Below are positions 16,807 to 25,525 of a stretch of DNA of 64,000 bases, in pieces (the first letter of the stretch is position 1; every line of letters begins with the position of its first letter). Source of the DNA: Acidobacteriaceae bacterium (GTDB lineage Bacteria > Acidobacteriota > Terriglobia > Terriglobales > Acidobacteriaceae); the NCBI GenBank assembly GCA_003140075.1, contig PLIO01000070.1, positions 96,042 to 160,041 of the forward strand. The letters are read 5' to 3'. A program made the translations under genes and the position numbers. Under the pieces are notes generated by a model. The model was not told the DNA's origin. It was given only the letters and a program-made list of their open reading frames with translations, and ran no database searches.

Positions 16807-17742
16807 TCAATTTGGTTTGCCGGTTAATTGAGCGAACGTGATGCGCTTGCCGACAATCTGGCGAACGGCTATATCGAAGCGGCCAGCATCGTCGATGTCC
16901 TTGCGGTTGTTGAATCGGAACATCTGTTCGTCGAGGTAACGGTGAAGATGAAACGGCTCTACCGAAACATACGTGCCAGAGATGCCGCGCTTCAGGAGAC
17001 TCCAGAAGTTCTCCAAGCCGTTCGTGTGTACGCGGCCATCTACGTACTGAGTCGCGTGGTCAACGACTTGATGCGCGTAGTCCGCTGCCAGTCCATCGTA
17101 GGACATGAGAGCATCGCTGTAGAGAGCCGCGCCAGCAGTTACATGCTTGCGTACTTCCTCTTGCAAAACAGTTTTGCGACGGCTAGGAACCACGGCAGCC
17201 CGAACCTTTCCCCCGCGCTCAAGAATGCCCATAACGGCAGTCTTGTCCTTGGTGCCAGTTCCAGTAATCCGGCGCTTGCGCTCCGAGACGTGCATATTTC
17301 GCGCCTTGCCGCCGATGAAAGTTTCATCAACTTCGACTTCGCCGCCGAGTTTGGAACCAAAGAAATCGTCCTGCATCGCAAGGCGAATGCGTTGGAGCAT
17401 AAACCATGCAGACTTCTGGGTAACGCGAACGTCCCGCGCAATCTCGTAACTGCTGACGCCGTTCTTGCAATTCGTGAGCATCCAAGTTGCGGTAAGCCAC
17501 TTGTCCAACGAAATTGGCGAATCCTCGTAGATCGTTCCAACCTTGACAGAGAACTCCCGTTTCGGGTGATGGCTACCACACTTCCAAGTGCGGCGCTTTG
17601 CGTTAAAGCTAACCTTGGTAGCTCCGCAACCGGGACAAACCACGCCGTTCGGCCAGCGACGAACAGCAATGTAGTCGATGCAGTTGTCAGAATTCGAGAA
17701 GTAAACAATCGCTTCTTGAAGGCTCTTTGGTTCTTGGTTCAT
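16807..17742 (-). CDS. IS1595-family transposase (ISXO2-like DDE)
   Basis: From the ATG at 17742 (GGAG 8 nt upstream) the enzyme is 311 residues, normal for ISXO2-like transposases. An N-terminal zinc-ribbon-like segment (CPGCG at 36-40 and C55 before HHPKRE) is followed by a helical region and the RNase H-like core: D139 in VEVDETFIGG, D210 in LYSDAL and E244 in HTNGLENFWSLLKRG. It cuts and joins the element ends. The frame opens at 17772, but that upstream part lacks a ribosome binding site. All catalytic residues are present and no frameshift is seen, so it may be active. Confidence 0.93.
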   Translation of the reverse strand: MNQEPKSLQEAIVYFSNSDNCIDYIAVRRWPNGVVCPGCGATKVSFNAKRRTWKCGSHHPKREFSVKVGTIYEDSPISLDKWLTATWMLTNCKNGVSSYEIARDVRVTQKSAWFMLQRIRLAMQDDFFGSKLGGEVEVDETFIGGKARNMHVSERKRRITGTGTKDKTAVMGILERGGKVRAAVVPSRRKTVLQEEVRKHVTAGAALYSDALMSYDGLAADYAHQVVDHATQYVDGRVHTNGLENFWSLLKRGISGTYVSVEPFHLHRYLDEQMFRFNNRKDIDDAGRFDIAVRQIVGKRITFAQLTGKPN

Positions 17743-17780
17743 CTTCGTTCTCCAGTAACGAAAATGTATCAAAAACCAGT

Positions 17781-17804
17781 GGGCGAGTCAAGTAAATTAT
17801 TGCC
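17781..17804. repeat. Right terminal inverted repeat of the IS1595-type element
   Basis: Runs GGGCGAGTCA to TTATTGCC; inverted match to 15027-15050 at 21 of 24 positions. The target duplication follows at 17805. Confidence 0.88.
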
Positions 17805-17812
17805 CTAATTAG
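17805..17812. repeat. Target-site duplication, right copy
   Basis: CTAATTAG, identical to 15019-15026. In the LysR reading frame (minus strand) it encodes Leu-Ile plus two bases of the next codon. Confidence 0.88.
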
Positions 17813-18121
17813 GCCGCCCAAACCGGATGCGATGCCAATCCTGACAATCCCGGACTCTCCTTTTTGGGCGTGGCGAGCAGCCTCCATCGCATGTCCGGCC
17901 TGCAAGACGAGCTTTCTCGCTTCACCGAGAAATACCTGACCTGCCTTGGTGAGCGCAACGCGCCTCTTATCTCGCATAAAGAGCGTGACGCCCAGAGCTT
18001 CCTCTAATTGACGGATCTGACGGCTCAGCGGCGGTTGCGCGATGTGCAGTTGTTGCGCTGCCTTGCTGAAGTTGAGATATTCGGCAACCGCGATGAAGTA
18101 CCGAACGTGACGGAGTTCCAC
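17805..18121 (-). pseudogene. LysR-family regulator, N-terminal DNA-binding part cut by insertion
   Basis: This fragment encodes the winged helix-turn-helix of a LysR protein (MELRHVRYFIAVAEYLNFSK, then LHIAQPPLSRQIRQLEEALG) and the start of the effector domain up to IGIASGLGGLI. Reading then runs into the inserted element, adding about 36 foreign residues before a stop at 17687. The rest of the gene is at 14421-15018. A truncated product with the DNA-binding domain could still be made and might interfere with the intact paralogue (inference). Start is ATG 18121. Confidence 0.9.
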
Positions 18122-18196
18122 GGGTCGAAGCTCCTTCCTCGCGAATGAGCAGATGCAGCCTCGGAACCACGGCCTTTAAGGGCTTGAACAATCGGT

Positions 18197-19099
18197 CTAG
18201 GCAACGTTCCTGTGTGCCGAGTCCCGGAAGATGCGGCGTGCAACATCGAGGAAAGAGAACACAGCCGTCGATTTCTCGTTTTTCCGCCACGCCAGGTGGA
18301 GCTCGATCTTTGCTTCAGGTTCATTCAGCCGCACAGAAACCAAATCGCGCGAACGATGGGGAATTGCGCCCGCTCCCAAAAGAATCGCTTTTCCCGATGC
18401 CACCATAGCTGCGCCTTCTTCATTGGACTCAACGTGGGTAACCGTCAAGTGAGAGGTCAAACCCTGCTTGCTGTACAAACTCAGGATCTTTTCGTAAAGC
18501 CAACTGGAAAAGCTGCGGTCGAAAATGATCAAGGGTTCGTCCGCAACGTCTTTTAACCTTACAAACTTGCGTTTCGCCAAGTGGTGCGTCCTGGGCAGGA
18601 CGACGACAAACTCTTCCTCGAAGAGTAGTTCGCAGTCCAAGTGGACCTGATCGATGGGGGGGCGGAACAAGCCGATGTCGATTTCGTTCTTCCGCAGAGC
18701 CTCATTCTGCAGGCTGGAGCAGATGTCCATACATTCAACGTCGACGTTGGGAAACCGTTTATTGTGCTCGCGCACCGCGTTGCCGATGATTCCGCCTAAA
18801 CGGGAAGGGACGCCAATCCTTACGATTGCGGATTCTGCTTTCTGGGCCTGACGAGCCGCCTCCATCGCATGTCCGGCTTGCACAATGAGCTTTCTGGCCT
18901 CCTCGAGAAAGACTTGTCCCTCCTTGGTCAGGGCGACGCGCCGCTTGTTCCGCAAAAAAAGTGCAACTCCGAGATCCTCCTCGAGCTGGCGGATCTGGCG
19001 ACTCAGAGGCGGCTGCGCGATGTGCAGCAGTTGCGCCGCCTTGCTGAAGTTAAGGCATTCCGCAACGGCAATAAAGTATCGAACGTGACGAAGTTCCAC
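18197..19099 (-). CDS. LysR-family transcriptional regulator
   Basis: The protein is 300 residues from GTG 19099, which gives the canonical opening VELRHVRYFIAVAECLNFSK. The open frame reaches 19270, but the extra 57 codons cover the regulatory region. The helix-turn-helix is AAQLLHIAQPPLSRQIRQLE; the effector domain contains RLGGIIGNAVREHNKRFPNV and PPIDQVHLDCELLFEEEFVV. It is a tandem paralogue of the interrupted LysR gene, with very similar sequence throughout. It is divergent from the TonB-dependent receptor gene, and the space between holds two 17-bp inverted repeats of LysR-box type. It probably regulates itself and the receptor (inference). The inducer is unknown. Confidence 0.88.
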   Translation of the reverse strand: MELRHVRYFIAVAECLNFSKAAQLLHIAQPPLSRQIRQLEEDLGVALFLRNKRRVALTKEGQVFLEEARKLIVQAGHAMEAARQAQKAESAIVRIGVPSRLGGIIGNAVREHNKRFPNVDVECMDICSSLQNEALRKNEIDIGLFRPPIDQVHLDCELLFEEEFVVVLPRTHHLAKRKFVRLKDVADEPLIIFDRSFSSWLYEKILSLYSKQGLTSHLTVTHVESNEEGAAMVASGKAILLGAGAIPHRSRDLVSVRLNEPEAKIELHLAWRKNEKSTAVFSFLDVARRIFRDSAHRNVA

Positions 19100-19111
19100 G
19101 GGGTCGTATTC

Positions 19112-19128
19112 TATACCCCTTAGGTATA
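19112..19128. promoter_or_regulatory. LysR-type operator candidate 1
   Basis: TATACC-N5-GGTATA, a perfect inverted repeat with the T-N11-A spacing of LysR boxes. It lies 13 bp upstream of the LysR GTG start. The same 6-5-6 design recurs at 19237. Confidence 0.6.
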
Positions 19129-19236
19129 CTTTCGAAATCTTTCCTCCACCACGAATATTGAGTGTGCCCGATACAGAGACAATGGGCATCTGACCCCGAT
19201 GTCTTTTCCATGGAGGTATCCCCTCATTTTCGAGTC

Positions 19237-19253
19237 CATACCCAAAAGGTATG
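19237..19253. promoter_or_regulatory. LysR-type operator candidate 2
   Basis: CATACC-N5-GGTATG, a perfect inverted repeat sharing ATACC/GGTAT half-sites with the repeat at 19112-19128. It lies about 140 bp upstream of the TonB-dependent receptor start, a plausible activation site. A further half-site GGTAT is at 19215. Confidence 0.6.
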
Positions 19254-19340
19254 ACCATCCGACCAAACATGTATTGGACAGTTTCCTGGTTTCAAACGAT
19301 GCTCTCGAAAAACCAAGTGCGCTCGCGAGGAACCTGCCTA

Positions 19341-19357
19341 GCCGGTTGGTAACCGGC
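19341..19357 (+). other. Hairpin in the receptor leader region
   Basis: GCCGGTT-GGT-AACCGGC forms a perfect 7-bp stem with a 3-nt loop about 35 nt before the ATG of the receptor gene. A smaller AGCGC-TTT-GCGCT hairpin follows at 19359-19371. They could affect mRNA stability or translation. Confidence 0.45.
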
Positions 19358-19392
19358 GAGCGCTTTGCGCTACGTGAGGGAGAAAGAAAGCT

Positions 19393-22300
19393 ATGAGACT
19401 ACGTTCCATGTTGAACGTTTGGTTAGTGGCCGTGGCAGCCGTTGGTCTGACTCCTCACATGCTCGGACAGGCGACAGTCAGCTTTGCGCAGCTAAATGGA
19501 ACTGTCCAGGACGCAAATGGCAGGGTTGTGGTTAGCGCCGCTGTGGTCTTGCGCGAGCTAAGCACAAACCATTCTTACAACGCCACTGCTAACACGTCGG
19601 GCTATTACTTTATTCCAAATCTTCCCCCCGGGCAGTACGAGCTTACGGTGCAATACTCCGGTTTTGCGAAATACGTGGAAACCGGGATTCCGCTGACTGT
19701 GGGGCAGACGGCGACTGTTAACGTTACTTTGAAGGTAGCGACTGCCGGTGAGTCGATCACGGTCAGCACCGAAGCCCCGGCCGTCGAACCCAGCCGCACC
19801 GAGATTAGCCAGGTCATCGACACCCATGAGATCCAGTCGTTGCCCACGTCGACCCGCCAGTTCGTCGACTTTGCCCTGTTGACGCCCGGGGTCGCGACCG
19901 GAAGGACCAGCCTGCAATCTACTTTCACCGAGCCGGACGTTACCAGGATTTCGTTCGGCGGGATGCGCGACCTGAGTAATGCGGTGACCGTCGACGGCGC
20001 CGACTACATCGACGAAGGCACCGGCTCGCAGCGCGCTACTCCTTCACAGGAGGCGGTCAGCGAATTTCGTGTGGTCAACAATAGCTTCGGAACTGAGTAC
20101 GGCCGCGCTCTCGGCGGCATCGTCAACGTAGTTACCAAGACCGGTACGAACGATTTGCACGGGTCGGTCTATGGATACGTCAACAACCAGGGCGCTGATT
20201 CAAAAGGGCTCCTCACCCAAGCGGCCTACGACCAATATCGCCGAAACCAGTTTGGAGCCACTCTAGGCGGCCCGATCCGCAAGGATAAGACCTTCTTCTT
20301 CACGAATTACGAGGGACAGAGGCTCGGGCAATCGCCCACGTATCCCGCTACCCTTATCGGCAATCTAAGCACAATCCAGGCCGTAAAGACTTCTCTTGGA
20401 CTTGCGCCTGAGAACCTCAGCACTCTCAAGACGCTCAACAACGACAACGGGTTTGTGCGGTTGGATCACCAATTCAATGCCAACAACCGCCTGTCCATTC
20501 ACTATGGAATCGTGGATGCGCGCGATCTGAATGTACTGGTCGGCGATACTCTCGATGGCGGCGGAATCGGCGCGCCCAGCGACGGACACGACGCCTTCCT
20601 GCGCGACCAGTCCCTGGTGGGATCGATCAACTCCGTGTTGAAGCCTGATTTGGTGAACACGTTCCTCGTCCAGTACGCCAGGCGTCAGTACAATTTCCCG
20701 GCAGTCACGGGACAACCCAATCTCGACGTGCCTAACACCCTCTCCTTCGGACATAATTTCGGCACGTTTGATGCCCTGGACGAAAGCCGGCAGCAGATCT
20801 CCGACAGTTTGGCATGGATCAAAGGCACCCACTACTGGAAGTTTGGCGTGGATTCGAATTTCATCCAGAATTTCGTGATTTGGCCCGGCTTCACTCCCAT
20901 GCGGATCGTTCTGCCGAACATCAACTGCATGGTGGATTTTGCCAACTTTGAAAATCCCAACCCCACGCTGGCGAATCAAATTCCGTCGGTTCCGGCGGAT
21001 GGACCGTGCCCAACTGCATCGATCACGCCCCCCGACTTCGGGCTTCCGCCCGCTGGTACAGTCGGGGGTAATCCGAACGATCCTCTCAACGGGGTGCCCA
21101 TCGTGTTTTGGGGAGCTCCGGTTGGAACCGGACCGATCGTGCAGGGCAGCCTTCCGCCGCCTGTCCCCACCACTTGGCAGAATGCCTACGTCAATCCCCA
21201 GGACTACGATGTCAACCTGCATCACAATTACTTTGGAGCTTACTTTCAGGATCAGTGGCGCATCAATCCCGAGTTCACCTTGAATTACGGCTTGCGCTGG
21301 GACGTGGAGACGGGTTTATCGCAGATCGTTAACCCGGATCACCGCAGCTTCCAGCCTCGGATCGGTTTTGCTTATTCGCCTACCAAACACACCGTCATTC
21401 GAAGCGGCTTCGGCATTTTCGACGATCACTACAACATGACGTTCTTCTTTGTGACTTACCCGCAGCGTGAGGTTGTGATTCCCAATGCACCGCAGCCCTG
21501 GGTGAGGCAAGGAAACTCAACCGCCACGTGGGTGCTCAACCAGTTGAGTTTCGACGCTCCCAACGTTGGCAACATCGTGGGCGGCGTCCCAACGCCTCTT
21601 CCCTATCCGGATGGATCGACGGTGCCCACCCCGGCGCAGGCGGCGGCGGCTATGGTATTGACGGGGCAGGCTCCGCCTAACTTCAGCACCGGCCCCGGTC
21701 CCGGACAAAGTTCGACCCTTCCCCCAGGCGGGTCGTTTGTCACCAACAGCGGCGGCGGCTTTGATCGCAATACGCGAACCGCGTACTCGGAGCAAGCCAG
21801 CCTGCAGCTCGATCAGGAGGTTGGGAAGGGGATGGTTTTAAGTGTAGGGTACCTATTCTTGCGGGCACACAAGCAGGTACGTCCGGAAAACTTGAATGTT
21901 TGCCCGTCCGCCGGGCTTACCAACTCAGCTACCACCTGTGCGCCCGCAGAGGACATTCCGGGTCCTCCCATCACGCCAACGGGACCGTTCCCAAACAACG
22001 AAATGCTTGACGGCAAGCCCGCATTCAGCGGCGTCCTCTATAACAACGCCGGCCTGATGTATTACCTGGACGGTTCCGGAAATGCCGAATACAACGGCGC
22101 TACGTTTGCGGTCACCGACCGGCTGGGCCAGTACTTGCGCTTCAGCGCGAACTACACCTTCTCCCATACTCAGGACGATGGAACCTTCACCACTTTCGTT
22201 AGCACTCCTGAGAGTCTGTACAACCGAAATCTGGAACGGGCCGACTCGGTGCAGGATGTCCGCCATCGTTTTGTCGCCAACTTTACTGCCGACACGCCCA

Positions 22301-22839
22301 AGCACAGCTCTACTGTGTTACGGAACTTGGAGTTCAGCAGCATCATTACGCTGCAATCGCCCCGGCCGTTCACCATGTTCGTGGGAAACGACGTTAACGG
22401 CGACACCAACCCGGTCACCGATCGCGTAGGATGGTCGCCGCGTAACGCCTACCGGGGCGACGATCTTTACGCCTTCGATCTTCGCCTTTCGCGAACCTTT
22501 TACTTCCACGAACACCTGGGGCTGAACCTCGCCATCGATGGGTTCAATGTGTTCAACCGGCAAAACATCAATGAGGTAACCTCGGTCTACGGCGGGGGCA
22601 CGCCGGATTTCTGCGGCGGAACAACTCCCTATAACGGGCCAGTACCCCAGCACTACAACGATGCTCCCTCGCTCGCAATCCAGCGGGGTGAGGTAACCTG
22701 TTTGGGGCAGAGCGGAATCGGCGGCCTTGGCACACTTTCCTCGATGAGTATTGCTCCAGCGCCGAACCCGCTTTTCGGGACGCCAAGGACCATGTTCAAT
22801 CCGCGGCAACTTCAAATATCGGCTAAGTTCACGTTCTAG
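19393..22839 (+). CDS. TonB-dependent receptor, Oar-like, with N-terminal carboxypeptidase-regulatory domain
   Basis: The 1148-residue outer-membrane protein has a signal peptide (MRLRSMLNVWLVAVAAVGLT, cleaved near MLGQA). A carboxypeptidase-regulatory-like beta domain follows (about residues 35-115; LNGTVQDANGRVV, GYYFIPNLPPGQYELTV). Then come a plug domain (SGGMRD-like block ISFGGMRDLSNAVTVDGADY and YGRALGGIVNVVTKTGTNDL) and a long beta barrel ending in ISAKFTF, whose C-terminal aromatic is typical. This architecture is strongly expanded in Acidobacteria, where such proteins are thought to import complex carbohydrates or peptides. It is divergent from the LysR gene, with two operator-like repeats between. 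The substrate is not evident. Confidence 0.9.
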   Translation: MRLRSMLNVWLVAVAAVGLTPHMLGQATVSFAQLNGTVQDANGRVVVSAAVVLRELSTNHSYNATANTSGYYFIPNLPPGQYELTVQYSGFAKYVETGIPLTVGQTATVNVTLKVATAGESITVSTEAPAVEPSRTEISQVIDTHEIQSLPTSTRQFVDFALLTPGVATGRTSLQSTFTEPDVTRISFGGMRDLSNAVTVDGADYIDEGTGSQRATPSQEAVSEFRVVNNSFGTEYGRALGGIVNVVTKTGTNDLHGSVYGYVNNQGADSKGLLTQAAYDQYRRNQFGATLGGPIRKDKTFFFTNYEGQRLGQSPTYPATLIGNLSTIQAVKTSLGLAPENLSTLKTLNNDNGFVRLDHQFNANNRLSIHYGIVDARDLNVLVGDTLDGGGIGAPSDGHDAFLRDQSLVGSINSVLKPDLVNTFLVQYARRQYNFPAVTGQPNLDVPNTLSFGHNFGTFDALDESRQQISDSLAWIKGTHYWKFGVDSNFIQNFVIWPGFTPMRIVLPNINCMVDFANFENPNPTLANQIPSVPADGPCPTASITPPDFGLPPAGTVGGNPNDPLNGVPIVFWGAPVGTGPIVQGSLPPPVPTTWQNAYVNPQDYDVNLHHNYFGAYFQDQWRINPEFTLNYGLRWDVETGLSQIVNPDHRSFQPRIGFAYSPTKHTVIRSGFGIFDDHYNMTFFFVTYPQREVVIPNAPQPWVRQGNSTATWVLNQLSFDAPNVGNIVGGVPTPLPYPDGSTVPTPAQAAAAMVLTGQAPPNFSTGPGPGQSSTLPPGGSFVTNSGGGFDRNTRTAYSEQASLQLDQEVGKGMVLSVGYLFLRAHKQVRPENLNVCPSAGLTNSATTCAPAEDIPGPPITPTGPFPNNEMLDGKPAFSGVLYNNAGLMYYLDGSGNAEYNGATFAVTDRLGQYLRFSANYTFSHTQDDGTFTTFVSTPESLYNRNLERADSVQDVRHRFVANFTADTPKHSSTVLRNLEFSSIITLQSPRPFTMFVGNDVNGDTNPVTDRVGWSPRNAYRGDDLYAFDLRLSRTFYFHEHLGLNLAIDGFNVFNRQNINEVTSVYGGGTPDFCGGTTPYNGPVPQHYNDAPSLAIQRGEVTCLGQSGIGGLGTLSSMSIAPAPNPLFGTPRTMFNPRQLQISAKFTF

Positions 22840-23089
22840 GATGATCCTGTATTTGGACCGGGACGAAGCGCACAGTGAAAAACGAAGTCGCGCAATGAGG
22901 CGACACGGTCAGAGATCTTTTCCGGCACTTGAGAAGCCGACTTTGCTCCCCGCTTGCTCCCCAGAGCACCCGAGCACCGCGAAACCGCAGCTGTCGAATG
23001 GGTTCGGTGAGCTAAGAGGCGCGTAAATGTAGGTGACTGAAGCGCTAAGAGCACTCATTCAAACGTGGTAAACTGTACCTCGGCACGCC
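22840..23089. other. Intergenic region before tRNA-Ser
   Basis: No gene is supported. The region follows the receptor gene and must contain the tRNA promoter. I found no strong terminator hairpin with a T-run. Confidence 0.4.
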
Positions 23090-23183
<94 letters not shown>

Positions 23184-23210
23184 GTTACCACAATCCCAAC
23201 CACTTAGCAT

Positions 23211-23468
23211 CTACTGAACCGTGGAAGGCTCCACGGGCAAATTGCTTTCTAGTGTCCCAGCGGTGTCCGATTGAATCTCTCCACCGTCTACGATGTGGTT
23301 TTCTAGCTTCGTCGTCGCCTTGCGAACATCGTCGGCTGCAGTTTTGATGTAGTCCGTCGCCGTGGTGCTCACGTTTGCATGTCTCAGGATTCGCTGAATC
23401 ACCATGGCAGGCACTCCGAGGCGGTACAGATCGCTTCCCAACCCGCGCCGCGCTGCGTGCCAACCGTG
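23211..23468 (-). pseudogene. Tyrosine recombinase/integrase C-terminal remnant
   Basis: In one minus-strand frame, starting just after an in-frame TAG (23469-23471), the translation reads HGWHAARRGLGSDLYRLGVP, then QRILRHANVSTTATDYIKTA. This contains the HxxR box, the later RH and the tyrosine nucleophile in TDYIK, so it is the C-terminal catalytic third of a phage-type integrase. The rest of the protein is missing, replaced upstream by the start region of an Ig-like lipoprotein gene. The frame ends at 23211, 27 bp from the 3' end of tRNA-Ser. This is the usual position of an integrase at a tRNA attachment site, so it marks a decayed island. Confidence 0.82.
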
Positions 23469-23497
23469 CTACTCTGGCAGCATACTGTGAGGATCGG

Positions 23498-23950
23498 ATG
23501 ACTTTCGTACGCTTCTGTGCGAGATTCTCAGCTACGTCTGCCCGTTATGGAATAGGCAAGGTATTGAGCGCGCAGCTGCTACGCTCGTTGAGCGTCGCTA
23601 TGGCGGGATTGATGTCGGTCGGCTGCGGCTCGGGCCATGCAATCCTTGAGATCAGCGCTCCCTCTAGCGCGGTAGCACGCTCACCCTTCACCATTACGGT
23701 TACTGCAGTGGATAACGGAAGCCGGGACACGATTATCAACAGCCCCATACGCTTCACCAGTTCCGATAGCGCGGCCGTCCTTCCACCCATTTACGAATTC
23801 ACCGCGGCCGATGCAGGTTCCCATACCTTCACTAACGGTGTGACCTTGATGACTCCCGGAAGTCAAAGCATCACGGCGACCGCGCCCAACGCAACTCCGA
23901 TCACGGGAACCGCCACGGTCATGGTCTCTGTGGCGACCACCGACCGGTAA
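23498..23950 (+). CDS. Putative Ig-like domain lipoprotein
   Basis: From ATG 23498 (AGGA 6 nt upstream) the product is 150 residues. A hydrophobic segment with a lipobox-like MSVGC (Cys about residue 45) suggests lipid anchoring. The mature part is one Ig-like beta-sandwich typical of bacterial cell-surface and matrix proteins: APSSAVARSPFTITVTAVDN, PIRFTSSDSAAVLPPIYEFT, then GSHTFTNGVTLMTPGSQSIT and a final TVMVSVAT strand. The open frame upstream of 23498 is a shadow of the integrase remnant. No catalytic motif is seen. Similar domains occur in large Acidobacterial surface proteins, so this may be a detached single-domain member. Confidence 0.65.
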   Translation: MTFVRFCARFSATSARYGIGKVLSAQLLRSLSVAMAGLMSVGCGSGHAILEISAPSSAVARSPFTITVTAVDNGSRDTIINSPIRFTSSDSAAVLPPIYEFTAADAGSHTFTNGVTLMTPGSQSITATAPNATPITGTATVMVSVATTDR

Positions 23951-23979
23951 CGCAAGGTTACACTCGCCCTCAAATCAGG

Positions 23980-25083
23980 TCATGGCGAGCGGTCTCGTTG
24001 ACGCTTTCCCACTCGGACGTCGATTCCAACCAGGGGTCCGTAAACATTGATCCCATAATTGGGAAAACCCGGCTGGGACAGATAAAGATTTGATATGTGC
24101 ATCCAATTCAGACCAGCCGAAATGGAATACCGAGGGCTGAAGTTATATCGCACACCGCTGCCCATGTTGAGCGTGAACGTAAAGTTCTGTCCCTGCGAAT
24201 ATTGGACGCCTAGGGGTCCCTTCGCATCGATATCCCCAAGGCCCATGCGCCAGTCCCAATAGGGTGCGACCTTCCAACGACGCGGGACAAAATTTCGTCG
24301 AATGCCCATGATGTACGCGAAATAGCGTGTTTCGGGTCCCCTCGGAATCGCGGTGACGGACCCGCTGAACGTAAGATCCCAATTCCCGCGCAGAATCCCC
24401 GGACCTTTTACTTTGCCCGTCTGCCATCGTAGAGAAGCAATGATGGGCACCAGGGTGTACTTAAGCGGCGTTTGGTTATAGCCATCGCCCAAAAAAACGT
24501 CGAAAACAAAAGGGATATTGATGGGAAGCCATCCGAGGTCCAAGCCGAACTCAAATTTGTTCTTGTAATAGATGCTCTGGTTGAAATCAACCGGTGCAGG
24601 AGGGGGTACTACTTCGCCGGACGGAGGCTTTGAACCTTCGCCCGGCGTATCGCTTTTTGCCGGTGGTGCCGATTGAGGGTCGCCTGACTGGGAAACGAGT
24701 TCGGTGGCGGACCAACAGGAGGCGCACCTCTGCGCAGGGGCGCATAACTTGAGGTAGCTGGTGGAAGGGCGTAAGCGCGGGAATTCGATAGGAGGCTCGG
24801 TTGCCGGGTTGGCTCCGTCCACTGCCTGTGCCTTCGGTGTCGCCCGGGCGTCGAAAACGACTCCGACCTCAGGATTGCCAGGATCGTAGTCGTCTCGCTG
24901 TTCCGCTGTCCTGCTGCGTTCTTGAGAGCCAGAAACCGGGCACTGGCCGGACCGGGCCTGCAGCGGGGCTCGTAGCGCCAGCATAGCCATCAGAACCGCT
25001 CCCACTGTCGGTCGGAGGGCAATGCAGAAGAATCTGTTCCGCGGATTCACACGCTCGCCGCAATCGGTGCGAGCGGGAAGCAT
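23980..25083 (-). CDS. pagL: PagL-like lipid A 3-O-deacylase (acyloxyacyl hydrolase)
   Basis: The C-terminal 200 residues form the PagL beta barrel: KFEFGLDLGWLPINIPFVFD opens it, and GLNWMHISNLYLSQPGFPNY near the end carries the catalytic His-x-Ser pair in MHISN. PagL removes the 3-O-acyl chain of lipid A in the outer membrane. Before the barrel are a signal-like segment (CIALRPTVGAVLMAMLALRA, about residues 24-43 from ATG 25083) and a long Pro/Ser-rich linker, longer than in Pseudomonas PagL. The start is uncertain: the frame is open to 25374, but only the start at 25083 places the hydrophobic segment near the N terminus. The acidic residue of the PagL triad was not located. Confidence 0.72.
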   Translation of the reverse strand: MLPARTDCGERVNPRNRFFCIALRPTVGAVLMAMLALRAPLQARSGQCPVSGSQERSRTAEQRDDYDPGNPEVGVVFDARATPKAQAVDGANPATEPPIEFPRLRPSTSYLKLCAPAQRCASCWSATELVSQSGDPQSAPPAKSDTPGEGSKPPSGEVVPPPAPVDFNQSIYYKNKFEFGLDLGWLPINIPFVFDVFLGDGYNQTPLKYTLVPIIASLRWQTGKVKGPGILRGNWDLTFSGSVTAIPRGPETRYFAYIMGIRRNFVPRRWKVAPYWDWRMGLGDIDAKGPLGVQYSQGQNFTFTLNMGSGVRYNFSPRYSISAGLNWMHISNLYLSQPGFPNYGINVYGPLVGIDVRVGKRQRDRSP

Positions 25084-25525
25084 CTTTGCATGATGGTCCG
25101 ACACTGGGAGCTTCCTTGCGGTCGCTGGCTCACGAATCACATCGCAAATGCCGGGCTGCGAAACCTCTTGTCTCGACTTGAATCCATCACGAACTCTGGG
25201 CTCATACACCTCCTTAAGAAAGAAAGCCGAGCCTGATCTCACACGGAGAACGAGCAGATCTTTTGCAAAAGAAACGCGCAGGGTCAAGCGTGCAAAGCCC
25301 GTAGAAATCTGCGGAGCTTTGAGCTTCTGGGTTTGCATTTCCATCGAAGCCGCGGGGAAGATACAGGAGGACAAACGAGACGAGGTGGAGCGCGAGGGGA
25401 AATCAAGCGGGCAGTGCGAGGAAAACGAGGACAGGAAACCGAAGGGATGAAAACCCGCTACCTAGGACGTTGTAGATGGCGTGGCACGCTCGATCCCGCC
25501 GAAATCGAAAGTTGCCGTTGTTCCA
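25084..25525. other. Intergenic region upstream of the PagL-like gene
   Basis: No conserved gene is seen. On the minus strand a strong AAGGAGGT precedes an ATG at 25205 that opens a 22-codon ORF (25137-25205, beginning MSPEFVMDSSRDKR). It may be a leader peptide for the PagL-like gene. The frame of the PagL-like gene also stays open across part of this region but shows no family similarity I can recognise. Confidence 0.4.

Larger units (their letters stand above)
15027..17804. mobile_element. IS1595-family (ISXO2-like) insertion element with passenger gene
   Basis: The 2778-bp element is bounded by imperfect 24-bp terminal inverted repeats (15027-15050 and 17781-17804, 21 of 24 matching) and an 8-bp duplication. 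It carries an ISXO2-like DDE transposase on the minus strand, a 503-codon passenger gene and a 50-codon ORF on the plus strand, and a terminator for the transposase. It interrupts a LysR gene. The complete ends, intact duplication and open transposase frame suggest a recent, possibly active insertion (inference). Confidence 0.93.

Noticed and set aside
16828-17808. 326-codon plus-strand open frame across the transposase
   Set aside because: The minus strand carries an intact DDE transposase with a ribosome binding site and terminator; the plus frame is its shadow.
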